64,000 nt of DNA, taken from NCBI GenBank assembly GCA_016286365.1, contig JAEESN010000001.1, positions 1 to 64,000 of the forward strand, given 5' to 3'. Source of the stretch: Treponema sp. (GTDB lineage: Bacteria > Spirochaetota > Spirochaetia > Treponematales > Treponemataceae). The notes under the pieces were generated by a model that was not told the DNA's origin, ran no database searches, and worked only from the letters and a program-made list of their open reading frames with translations. Shown piece after piece: positions 38,813 through 46,497 of this stretch; positions within the stretch are counted from its first letter, which is position 1; every line of letters begins with the position of its first letter. Both the position numbers and the translations under genes were made by a program.

Positions 38813-38841
38813 ATTATAAGGCATAGTTTTAATGCTTTCAA
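38813..38841 (-). promoter_or_regulatory. Promoter for smpB, nearly leaderless
   Basis: On the minus strand TTGAAA (38841-38836) and TATAAT (38818-38813) are separated by exactly 17 bases. The smpB ATG at 38803 is only 9 bases beyond the -10 box, so the transcript would start within a few bases of the ATG. It shares the intergenic space with the divergent lepB promoter. Confidence 0.6.
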
Positions 38842-38843
38842 GT

Positions 38844-38872
38844 TTACAAATTAACAATTTTTGTTATTGTAA
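38844..38872. repeat. Inverted repeat in the smpB-lepB divergent region
   Basis: Arms TTACAA-AT-TAACAA (38844-38857) and TTGTTA-TTGTAA (38861-38872) pair around a TTT loop with a 2-base bulge. The right arm overlaps the predicted -35 box of lepB, and the repeat is next to the smpB -35. It could be an operator shared by the two divergent promoters. Confidence 0.45.
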
Positions 38873-38895
38873 GTTACTATTCTTTATGGTATTTT
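38867..38895 (+). promoter_or_regulatory. Candidate promoter for lepB-hemW
   Basis: TTGTAA (38867-38872) and TATTTT (38890-38895) have a 17-base spacer, and TGG directly before the -10 box gives an extended -10 element. The predicted start is near 38902, leaving a leader of about 19 bases with AAGGGA before ATG 38921. Confidence 0.45.
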
Positions 38896-38920
38896 TATAG
38901 AAATAAGGGAATTATTATTT

Positions 38921-39619
38921 ATGAATCGTCAGCTTTATGAGTATTCTTACACATTAAAAAAACAGATACGCAGCCGTAACATCAAGATTGTTTTAGCATT
39001 CATTTTTTCAATCATTTTTATTTCTGTAGTAACTCATATCATACTGTTTCCGGTTAGACAGAATGCAGATTCAATGGATCCCGATATCCCCGAAAAATCA
39101 CTTGTTTTTGTAACTCCTCTTTTAAAAAATCCTGACCGAGGAGATGTTGTTCTTTTAGAAGCAGATATAGATTTGAACATCAATATTTTTAAAAGAATCG
39201 CTAATACCTTTGTAACATTTTTTACAGCAAAACAGATTAATCTTTTAAACGATATGGAAATCCCTGGAACAAAAGAAGAATTAAGAAGGGTAGTCGCTCT
39301 TCCCGGAGATGCCCTTTACATGAAGGATTATAAGCTCTACGTAAAACCACAGGGACAAAAGCATTTCCTTACCGAATTTGAACTTTCTAAAGATACATAT
39401 AACATCACATTCTGTAAATCTATTGAAGGCTGGGATAATACAATTGGTATTAACGGTGATTTTGAAGAATTTACCCTTGGAGAAGATGAATACTATGTTT
39501 TAAGCGACAACAGATTTTCGAGCACGGATTCAAGAATATGGGGACCGGTTTCTCAAAAAAGATTTAAGGGAACAGCTCTCCTTTGTTACTGGCCGTTTAA
39601 GGCATTTAAAGGTTTATAA
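38921..39619 (+). CDS. lepB: Signal peptidase I family protein with Arg at the usual catalytic Lys
   Basis: 232 residues. A TM helix at residues about 20-45 (IVLAFIFSIIFISVVTHIIL) is followed by the S26 serine region QNADSMDPDIPEKSLVFV (box B), a GDVVLLEAD strand, box D-like ELRRVVALPGDALYMKD, and box E LSDNRFSSTDSRIWGPV. These place it in the type I signal peptidase family, which cleaves Sec signal peptides at the membrane. In characterised bacterial enzymes box D begins KR (Lys general base); here it is RR, so the dyad Lys is apparently missing. It could be a variant or inactive paralogue. hemW starts at the base after its stop. Confidence 0.85.
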   Translation: MNRQLYEYSYTLKKQIRSRNIKIVLAFIFSIIFISVVTHIILFPVRQNADSMDPDIPEKSLVFVTPLLKNPDRGDVVLLEADIDLNINIFKRIANTFVTFFTAKQINLLNDMEIPGTKEELRRVVALPGDALYMKDYKLYVKPQGQKHFLTEFELSKDTYNITFCKSIEGWDNTIGINGDFEEFTLGEDEYYVLSDNRFSSTDSRIWGPVSQKRFKGTALLCYWPFKAFKGL

Positions 39620-40822
39620 TTGAAAAAGCCTTTTTCACTTTATATTCATATTCCTTTTTGTATTTCTAAATGCTCTTACTGTGACTTTTTCAGCATAAAG
39701 TGTGGCATCTCAAATCTCACTACTTCTTGTATCCCCGATTCTTACATCACTTCTCTTATAAACGAACTTAAGTTCCGAATAAAAGATTATAAAAGTAAAG
39801 AATGTAAATCGGTTTACATAGGAGGCGGAACTCCAAGTCTTCTTACACAAAATCAATTTACTTCAATTTTTGATTTTATTAAAAATGAGCTTGAACTTAC
39901 AAAAGACTATGAGTTTACAGTAGAACTTAATCCCGACGATGTAACAGAAGAACTCTTGCAATTTTTAAATGCTTCTACAATAAATAGAATTTCTCTTGGC
40001 ATTCAGTCGCTCGACGATTCAGTTTTAAAATTTGTAAAAAGAAGGGCAGGCAAAAAAGAAAATCTTAATGCAATCAATTTAATAGAAAAATTCTGGAAAA
40101 AAGAAGTTTCTTACGATTTGATCTCTGCTTTGCCGCTTGAAAAAGAAAAATCATTTTTAGAAAATCTTGATTTTATCTGTTCTAAAAAGCCCGACCACAT
40201 TTCGCTTTATTCATTGACTGTAGAAGAAGAAACTGAACTTGGAAAAGAAATTTTTTCTTCGCGTCTTGATTATGATTTTGAAAAAGCTGATTCAATGTGG
40301 CTTAAAGGAAAAAAGCTTTTGGAAAAACGGGGATATCACCAGTACGAGATTTCTAATTTCTGTCTTAAGGGAAAAGAATGCCGTCATAATTTAACTTACT
40401 GGAATCACCAGGATTATATAGGGGCTGGAAGCGGTGGAACTGGAACAATTTATAATCAGGATGGAAGCGGTATAAGGTGGACAAATATAAAAGATATAGA
40501 AAAATACATAAAGGCATGGGAAAAATATAATCCATCTACCTCTATAGCTGATTCTGATTGCCAGATTACAGAAAAAATAGAGCGTGACACCTCAAAGTTT
40601 GAGTTTTTCATGATGGGATTAAGAAAAAATGCAGGAATAAGTGACACAGAATATAAATCAGTTTTTAATGAAGAAATTCCTTTATCCGTTGTAAATCTAT
40701 TTAAAAAATGGCAGAAAAAAAAGCTTTCGGAAATTGAAACACAGGGCGCAGATACAAGATATTATCTTAATTCTAAAGGTCTTTTGTTTTTGAATCAGTT
40801 TCTTGAGCAAATGGAATTGTAA
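39620..40822 (+). CDS. hemW: HemW-family radical SAM protein (coproporphyrinogen III oxidase-like)
   Basis: 400 residues. The radical-SAM cluster motif is in IPFCISKCSYCDFFS (CxxxCxxC), followed by YIGGGTPSLL, VELNPDDV and ISLGIQSLDD, as in HemN/HemW proteins. HemW is thought to insert heme rather than act as HemN, and many annotated HemN-like proteins in organisms without heme synthesis are this type. The start is TTG 39620 with AAAGG upstream, directly after the lepB stop. The 3' end overlaps the convergent histidine kinase gene by 50 bases. Confidence 0.88.
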   Translation: MKKPFSLYIHIPFCISKCSYCDFFSIKCGISNLTTSCIPDSYITSLINELKFRIKDYKSKECKSVYIGGGTPSLLTQNQFTSIFDFIKNELELTKDYEFTVELNPDDVTEELLQFLNASTINRISLGIQSLDDSVLKFVKRRAGKKENLNAINLIEKFWKKEVSYDLISALPLEKEKSFLENLDFICSKKPDHISLYSLTVEEETELGKEIFSSRLDYDFEKADSMWLKGKKLLEKRGYHQYEISNFCLKGKECRHNLTYWNHQDYIGAGSGGTGTIYNQDGSGIRWTNIKDIEKYIKAWEKYNPSTSIADSDCQITEKIERDTSKFEFFMMGLRKNAGISDTEYKSVFNEEIPLSVVNLFKKWQKKKLSEIETQGADTRYYLNSKGLLFLNQFLEQMEL

Positions 40823-42155
40823 TTATAAAGCTTGAACCCTTTCCTTTTTCTGATTCAACGTTTACCGACCATCCGTGCGTATCTATGATGTTTTTTACAA
40901 CAGAAAGACCTATTCCCATTCCTTCTTCGCGTCTGGAGTTGGTTCCCCTGTAAAAAATATCAAAAATACTCGAAATATCAGCCTGATCTATGCCGATTCC
41001 TGTATCCGAGAAGATAAAATAGAGTGTTTTTTCTTTTATATAGGCTTTTAAAGTGATTGTATCGCCTTCTTTTGTGTATCTGATGGCGTTTCCCAAAAGA
41101 TTTTCGAAGGCTCTGTTTACAAGCTGTGTATTTAATGGAATAAAAATATCATCCGGAATCTGAACATCGCTAATAAGCTTTCTTTTAAAAACACTTGCAG
41201 AAAGTTCTGCTTCCTTACAGAAATTTTTAATCAAAAGAGTGATGTTATTTATCTGAAGCTGCTCTCGTATTTCAAGATTGTTCATCTTCATGTAGTTGAT
41301 GAGGGTATCGATCATCGATTCAAGCTGGGTTGATTTCTGGAAGATAAGATTGTATGTTTTTTTGATTTCTTCCTTATCTTCTATCATACTGTCCGAAAGT
41401 GCTTCCGTATAACCTTTGATGATTGCAACAGGAGTTCTTAAGTCGTGGCTTATTCCCATGATGAATTTATTTTTCTGATTCTGTGCCTCGATTAAAGAAA
41501 AGCGCATTTTTTCTATACTCTTAGAAATTGAAGATATTTCGTTTGTGCTTTTTTCCTTGTCTATCTGATCGACCGGGGTGTTTAATTCTCCGTCTGCAAT
41601 ATCCTGGGTCTTTTTTTCAAGAGTGATGATAGAGCGCGAAATATTTTTAAAAATATGAATCAGGATAACCACACATATGATTACTACAACCATCAAAAAT
41701 GTCAGAAGCGAGATGATTAATGGGGGACGGTTTTCGGCCGCTTTTTTTTCTTTTGGAACACGGGTTACAAAATAACATTTTCTGAATTCAAACTTGAGCG
41801 ATGTATACTGATAGTAATAAATATCCGAAGTTGAATTTATTATGTTCCATAATTCGGTTATAGAAAATTTTGAATTTGGTGAAAGTCCCTCAAGAGTCGA
41901 AAGAAGAATCTCTCCTTTGTCGGAGATTAAAAGAGTTTCAACATCAGGGGGAAGACCGTTTATATAACGCTTAATCTTATTCCATTCATCCTGGGTATAT
42001 AAATTGCTCGAAGCCTGTTTAAGTTCCTTGTAGTCCCTGATTAAAACGCGTTCAGAAGAGCGGATGTAATTTTGTATAAAAATATATATCGCGCATAAGA
42101 GTGGGATAGTGATGATTATGGATGCAAGAAGAAAAAATTGTTTTTTAATTGTCAT
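40773..42155 (-). CDS. Sensor histidine kinase (HAMP-HisKA-HATPase)
   Basis: 460 residues. TM1 is near the N-terminus (FLLASIIITIPLLCAIYIFI), a periplasmic sensor of about 110 residues follows, and TM2 is PPLIISLLTFLMVVVIICVV. The HAMP helix contains TQDIADGELNTPVDQI. The phospho-acceptor His is in GISHDLRTPVAI, the N box is NLLGNAIRYT, and the G boxes are DTGIGID and GMGIGLSV. It pairs with the response regulator 24 bases upstream in the same operon. The signal is unknown. Confidence 0.93.
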   Translation of the reverse strand: MTIKKQFFLLASIIITIPLLCAIYIFIQNYIRSSERVLIRDYKELKQASSNLYTQDEWNKIKRYINGLPPDVETLLISDKGEILLSTLEGLSPNSKFSITELWNIINSTSDIYYYQYTSLKFEFRKCYFVTRVPKEKKAAENRPPLIISLLTFLMVVVIICVVILIHIFKNISRSIITLEKKTQDIADGELNTPVDQIDKEKSTNEISSISKSIEKMRFSLIEAQNQKNKFIMGISHDLRTPVAIIKGYTEALSDSMIEDKEEIKKTYNLIFQKSTQLESMIDTLINYMKMNNLEIREQLQINNITLLIKNFCKEAELSASVFKRKLISDVQIPDDIFIPLNTQLVNRAFENLLGNAIRYTKEGDTITLKAYIKEKTLYFIFSDTGIGIDQADISSIFDIFYRGTNSRREEGMGIGLSVVKNIIDTHGWSVNVESEKGKGSSFIITIPFAQETDSKTKDL

Positions 42156-42179
42156 AATCTATTCTTTCGTTTGTGATTA

Positions 42180-42887
42180 TTATTTTATGGTGCTCTTGTT
42201 AAAGGAATAACCTTTTCCAAAATCAGTTCTTATATATTCAATTTTTGAGTTGTCGGATTCAAGCTTTTTTCTTAATCGCTGGATGTAAACGGCAACTGCA
42301 GTTATATCTCCAAAAGGAACTTTCCACACGTCGTTATAAATTTTTTCGGGCGAAAGTGAAACACCGGCATTTTTGATTATATATTCCAAAACCTCGTATT
42401 CTTTTGTAGAAAGTGGAATTTTTTTAGTTCCTTTTTTTAATACGCAGCTGTTGAGTAAAAGTGTGTATTCCCCAAAATTAATGCATTCTTCTGCAGGAGT
42501 AGCAAGAAGAAGGTGTCTGTTTAAAGCAGCTTTAACACGGGCAACTAAAACGCGCGGAGAAAATGGTTTTGTAACAAAGTCATCGGCTCCACCGCCAAGT
42601 CCCTGGATTATATCTTCGTCTGCGTCGCGGGCAGAAACAATTATTACAGGAGTTTTTTTGTTGTCTTTTCTGAATCGTTCAAGAAAATCAAATCCGCTCA
42701 TTCCCGGAAGGTTTAAATCTAAGATTATTAAATCCGGGATGTTACTGGATTTAAGCTGTTCGAGTGCTTCTTCTGCAGTCTGAAACTCAGATGTATTCAT
42801 GTTCTCTTTTTCGAGGTACATGCTGATTAATTTTGAGATTGATTTTTCGTCTTCGATGATGAATATTTTTGCCTTAATTTCTTTCAT
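42180..42887 (-). CDS. OmpR-family response regulator
   Basis: 235 residues. The receiver domain has IIEDEKSISKLI (acidic pocket), phospho-Asp in LIILDLNLPGMSGF and Lys in VTKPFSPRVL. The C-terminal winged helix has STKEYEVLEYIIKNAG and AVYIQRLRKKLE. It is the first gene of the pair with the histidine kinase. The gene is divergent from the flagellar operon across 218 bases, so control of flagellar genes is possible but only by position. Confidence 0.93.
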   Translation of the reverse strand: MKEIKAKIFIIEDEKSISKLISMYLEKENMNTSEFQTAEEALEQLKSSNIPDLIILDLNLPGMSGFDFLERFRKDNKKTPVIIVSARDADEDIIQGLGGGADDFVTKPFSPRVLVARVKAALNRHLLLATPAEECINFGEYTLLLNSCVLKKGTKKIPLSTKEYEVLEYIIKNAGVSLSPEKIYNDVWKVPFGDITAVAVYIQRLRKKLESDNSKIEYIRTDFGKGYSFNKSTIK

Positions 42888-42899
42888 AATTATGATTTT

Positions 42900-42927
42900 A
42901 TTATAATATCAGTTTAAAAAAATGTAA
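42900..42927 (-). promoter_or_regulatory. Candidate promoter for the response regulator
   Basis: On the minus strand TTACAT (42927-42922) and TATAAT (42905-42900) are separated by 16 bases. The ATG at 42887 is 12 bases past the -10 box, so the leader would be only about 5-7 bases. It is the second short-leader candidate in the window. Confidence 0.4.
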
Positions 42928-43006
42928 CAAATTTATGAATAATAACGAAAATTTATAGATTTTTGACGTTTCAAAGCGTTTTTTTGCCTCAGAAAAAATA
43001 TATTTA

Positions 43007-43034
43007 TTGAAATAAAAAAAATTCCGATTATAAT
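43007..43034 (+). promoter_or_regulatory. Sigma-70-type promoter of the flagellar operon
   Basis: TTGAAA (43007-43012) and TATAAT (43029-43034) with a 16-base spacer. The start is predicted near 43041 and the leader is about 65 bases to the flbD ATG at 43106. No sigma-28 type sequence was seen here, which fits the sigma-70 control reported for major spirochaetal motility operons. Confidence 0.65.
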
Positions 43035-43037
43035 AGA

Positions 43038-43069
43038 AGTGATATAAATTTATTTAAATATATATCACT
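43038..43069 (+). promoter_or_regulatory. Inverted repeat at the flagellar transcription start
   Basis: AGTGATATA (43038-43046) and TATATCACT (43061-43069) form a perfect 9-base inverted repeat with a 14-base AT spacer. It covers the predicted +1 site, a typical repressor position, but could also form a 5' leader hairpin. Confidence 0.5.
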
Positions 43070-43105
43070 GGTTTCTGCAGGGGTATATATTTGGAACCAT
43101 AAATT

Positions 43106-43306
43106 ATGATTGATGTAATGCGGTTAGATGGGAAAAAATATTGGGTGAATCCGCACATGATCGAAAGTATGGAAACAACTCCGGATTTAACTTTAACTAT
43201 GTTGTCCGGAAAAAAGATCATCGTCCGAAATTCCCCCGAAGAAATTATAAAAAAGATTATTGAATACCGAAGGCAAATTGGTATTGATAAACAAGAGGTC
43301 TTATAA
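43106..43306 (+). CDS. flbD: Flagellar protein FlbD
   Basis: 66 residues. It reads MIDVMRLDGKKYWVNPHMIE and then MLSGKKIIVRNSPEEII, typical of the small FlbD protein found beside flgE and motA in spirochaetes and clostridia. Its biochemical role is not established. It is the first gene of this operon and overlaps motA by one base (TAATG). Confidence 0.88.
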   Translation: MIDVMRLDGKKYWVNPHMIESMETTPDLTLTMLSGKKIIVRNSPEEIIKKIIEYRRQIGIDKQEVL

Positions 43307-44088
43307 TGGATATAGCAACATTCCTGGGTATTTTTGGTGGTGCTGCCATGGTAGTAATGTCTGTATTGACATCTGGCGGTCAGATTATGGGTATTGTCGA
43401 CGTACCTTCTATGTTCATGACAATCGGTGGTTCATACTTTGCAATGTTTGTTGCCGCTCCGTTAAAAAAATGTATCGGTATGCTTAAGGTAATGGGACGA
43501 GCATTTAAAATCCCTGACTTTGGTGAAAAGAACATTGTTATAAATATGCAGGCTCTTTCGGAAAAAGCCCGACGTGAAGGTATTCTTGCCCTCGAAGACG
43601 GACTTGATGATCTTGAAGATCCATTTATGAAAATGGGACTTCGTCTTGTAGTCGACGGAACTGATGGTAACATCATCCGTGCAATCATGGAAAACGAAAT
43701 GAATCAGGTAGAAGCCCGCCATATGGAATGGATTGGTCTTTTGAACGCATGGGCTGGTTACGCTCCTGGTTTTGGTATGATGGGTACCGTACTTGGTCTT
43801 ATTGGTATGCTTCGTAACCTCGAAGATAAATCATCTATCGGTCCTAACATGGCCGTTGCGCTCGTAACAACACTTTACGGATCTATGATGGCCAACTGGC
43901 TTATTGCTCCATTCTCCACAAAACTTCTTGCACACAACTCTCAGGAAATACGCGCAAAAGAAATGATTATCGAAGGTGTACTTGCTATTCAGGCAGGTGA
44001 AAACCCTCGTATTATGGCTCAGAAACTTCTTACTTATCTTGATCCTGTAACAAGAAAAGCAATAGAAAGTGATGTATTAAAGGATTAA
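43306..44088 (+). CDS. motA: Flagellar motor stator protein MotA
   Basis: 260 residues, four TM helices. It forms the proton-conducting stator with MotB in the cytoplasmic membrane. Recognisable blocks are FLGIFGGAAMVVMSVLTSG at the N-terminus and the later GFGMMGTVLGLIGMLRNL and VALVTTLYGSMMANWLIAP of MotA/TolQ/ExbB proteins. It is translationally coupled to flbD, and motB follows 9 bases after its stop. Confidence 0.96.
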   Translation: MDIATFLGIFGGAAMVVMSVLTSGGQIMGIVDVPSMFMTIGGSYFAMFVAAPLKKCIGMLKVMGRAFKIPDFGEKNIVINMQALSEKARREGILALEDGLDDLEDPFMKMGLRLVVDGTDGNIIRAIMENEMNQVEARHMEWIGLLNAWAGYAPGFGMMGTVLGLIGMLRNLEDKSSIGPNMAVALVTTLYGSMMANWLIAPFSTKLLAHNSQEIRAKEMIIEGVLAIQAGENPRIMAQKLLTYLDPVTRKAIESDVLKD

Positions 44089-44097
44089 TCAGGGAAT

Positions 44098-44847
44098 ATG
44101 GCAAAGAAAGCAAAGGAACCACAAAAACCGTCTCTAGCCTGGCAGGGTACTTATGGTGATATGATTACCCTCATGCTCTGTTTCTTCGTTATGTTGTATA
44201 ACCCTTCAGAAGTAGACGTAACCCAGCTTGCTACCATTACTCAGTCTCTCGAAATGACAGAAACAGAAACAACTTCCGGTGGTATGTCACTTTCTGCCGG
44301 TATGCTTTCTGATCTTGGAAATAACATCAACTCACTTCCTTCTACAGAAAAAGGACGTTCCCTTGGTAATGCTAAAAAGAAGGCAGTAAGTCTTTTTGCT
44401 CCGGATGTAAATTCAACCAGAATTACAGTAACAAGTGATGAACGCGGATTGATTATCACTCTGCTTGCAGATAACTTCTTTGACGAAGGAAGTGCAGAAT
44501 TAAATATAGAAGAAACCCGCGAAACTTTATTAAGGCTTTCGGATTTCTTTAATTCGCCGGAAGTTCAGGACAGAAGGTACAGAATAGAAGGTCACACAGA
44601 TGATACTCCTGTTCCACAGATTCTGGACGAAAACGGTAAGAACATTGGTTTCCCAAGTAACTGGGAACTTTCGGCTGCAAGAGCAATTAATGTTTTACAT
44701 TATCTTGCCGATTATGGAGTAGAGGAGAAAAACTTCTCTGTAGCTGGTTATGCGGATACACGTCCTAAATTTTCCAATGATACACCAGAGGAAAGAGCAT
44801 ATAACAGACGTGTAGATATAATTATTCTAGACGAAGGACATTTTTAA
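44098..44847 (+). CDS. motB: Flagellar motor stator protein MotB
   Basis: 249 residues. The N-terminal TM has the proton-binding Asp (TYGDMITLMLCFFVML, Asp21). A linker follows, then the OmpA-like peptidoglycan-binding domain RYRIEGHTDDTPV, WELSAARAINVLHYL and NRRVDIIIL. It anchors the stator to peptidoglycan, which in spirochaetes surrounds the inner membrane beneath the periplasmic flagella. Confidence 0.96.
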   Translation: MAKKAKEPQKPSLAWQGTYGDMITLMLCFFVMLYNPSEVDVTQLATITQSLEMTETETTSGGMSLSAGMLSDLGNNINSLPSTEKGRSLGNAKKKAVSLFAPDVNSTRITVTSDERGLIITLLADNFFDEGSAELNIEETRETLLRLSDFFNSPEVQDRRYRIEGHTDDTPVPQILDENGKNIGFPSNWELSAARAINVLHYLADYGVEEKNFSVAGYADTRPKFSNDTPEERAYNRRVDIIILDEGHF

Positions 44848-44883
44848 TGTTATCATGTATTGAATTATTTGCTGGAGGGGAAA

Positions 44884-45438
44884 ATGGCAGATGATGAAGA
44901 ATTAAATCTTGACGACAATGGTGCTGGAGACGCTCCTGCAAAAAAAGGTGGTTCAGGATTTTTACCAAATCTCTTGAAATGGGTTGCTATAGGGCTTGCA
45001 GCAATTATTCTTATTGTTGTTGTCTGTGTAATCACAGTTAAGATAATCAATAAGGGCTCTACAAACAATACCTTTAATCCATCAAATGTAACAGAAGAAT
45101 ATACAGGTACTCGTGAAATTTTTGACTGGTATAAGTCTCTTGGTATGTTCCAGGTATTCACTATTGATGATGTACCTGCTACAGTTCGCGTAGACGTTTA
45201 TCTTGGTTATAAAAAAGATGATAAGGAATGTTCTACAGAAATTACATCAAGAATGGTAGAAATAAAAGAGTTTTTACGAATTTATTTCCGTTCTAAAACA
45301 GCAGCTGAACTTGAAAATCCTGCTAACGAAAAAAAATTTACTATAGAAATCAAGAACGGTATTAACGATACTGTATTAAGCAGTTCTAAGATTCGCGCAG
45401 TAAGTTTTAATCAGCTTGACGTTGTTAAGCAGAAATAA
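44884..45438 (+). CDS. fliL: Flagellar basal body-associated protein FliL
   Basis: About 184 residues from ATG 44884, which has GGAGGGG a few bases upstream; a TTG at 44860 is less likely. It has an acidic N-terminus, one TM helix (WVAIGLAAIILIVVVCVITV) and a periplasmic domain with EIFDWYKSLGMF and RMVEIKEFLRIYF. FliL rings support stators in the periplasm. It lies between motB and fliM in the usual spirochaete order. Confidence 0.9.
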   Translation: MADDEELNLDDNGAGDAPAKKGGSGFLPNLLKWVAIGLAAIILIVVVCVITVKIINKGSTNNTFNPSNVTEEYTGTREIFDWYKSLGMFQVFTIDDVPATVRVDVYLGYKKDDKECSTEITSRMVEIKEFLRIYFRSKTAAELENPANEKKFTIEIKNGINDTVLSSSKIRAVSFNQLDVVKQK

Positions 45439-45459
45439 AAAAGGGTAAGGTGGAAGTGC

Positions 45460-46497
45460 ATGAATGAGGTTTTATCTCAGGATGAAATTGACCAGCTTTT
45501 AAGTGCAATCAGTTCCGGCGACACAGAATCTGATGACTTTAAACCGGTCAATAACGCCCGAAAAATAAAAATATATGACTTCAAACGTCCTGATAAATTC
45601 TCAAAGGAACAGTTGCGTACGGTCTCAAATATGCACGAGACCTTTGCTCGTTTAACAACTACATCTTTGTCTGCACAGCTCCGTTCTTTAGTTCATGTAC
45701 ACGTTGCTTCGGTAGATCAGCTTACATACGAGGAATTTATCCGTTCCATCCCGACTCCTACAACATTAGCTGTAATCAACATGGATCCTTTAAAAGGTAA
45801 TGCGGTATTGGAAATTGACCCTGCAATTACCTTCTGTATGATTGACCGTCTTTTTGGTGGACGTGGCGCTACTTCCGGAAACAAAAACCGAGATTTAACA
45901 GATATTGAACAGGAAGTAATGGAAGGCGTAATCGTACGTATTTTAGCAAATATGCGCGAAGCATGGACTCAGGTTATCGACTTACGTCCACGTTTTGCTC
46001 AGATAGAAACAAACCCACAGTTTGCACAGATTGTACCTCCGACAGAAATGGTCGTTCTTGTAACACTCGACACCAAGGTTGGAGACGAAGAAGGAATGAT
46101 GAACTTCTGTATTCCTTACCTTACAATCGAACCAATCATTTCAAAACTTTCATCACAGTTCTGGTTCTCATCTGTAAGAAGAAGTTCTACTACACAGTAC
46201 CTTGGTACAATTAAAGGTCAGCTTTCATCCGTAGATATGGATGTAGTTGCAGAAATCGGTACTATCAATCTTCCAATCCGCGATGTTCTTTCGCTCAGAG
46301 TTGGAGATGTTGTACGTTTATCAAGTATTAAAGTAGGGGATCCTTTATCCCTAAGCGTTGGAAATAAAAAGAAGTTTTATTGTCAGCCGGGTGTTGTCGG
46401 CAAGAAAATGGCAGTACAAATAACCGGAAAAATGGAAGATCAGGATTCTGAAGAATTTGAAGAACTTTCTGTAGAAGGAGAAGAAACATATGAGTGA
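45460..46497 (+). CDS. fliM: Flagellar motor switch protein FliM
   Basis: 345 residues. The N-terminal CheY-P binding peptide LSQDEIDQLLSAI is intact. The middle domain contains FARLTTTSLSAQLRSLV and the FGGRG loop, and the SpoA domain at the C-terminus carries VGDVVRLSSIKVGDPL. It is part of the C-ring that sets rotation direction. It overlaps fliY by 8 bases. Confidence 0.96.
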   Translation: MNEVLSQDEIDQLLSAISSGDTESDDFKPVNNARKIKIYDFKRPDKFSKEQLRTVSNMHETFARLTTTSLSAQLRSLVHVHVASVDQLTYEEFIRSIPTPTTLAVINMDPLKGNAVLEIDPAITFCMIDRLFGGRGATSGNKNRDLTDIEQEVMEGVIVRILANMREAWTQVIDLRPRFAQIETNPQFAQIVPPTEMVVLVTLDTKVGDEEGMMNFCIPYLTIEPIISKLSSQFWFSSVRRSSTTQYLGTIKGQLSSVDMDVVAEIGTINLPIRDVLSLRVGDVVRLSSIKVGDPLSLSVGNKKKFYCQPGVVGKKMAVQITGKMEDQDSEEFEELSVEGEETYE

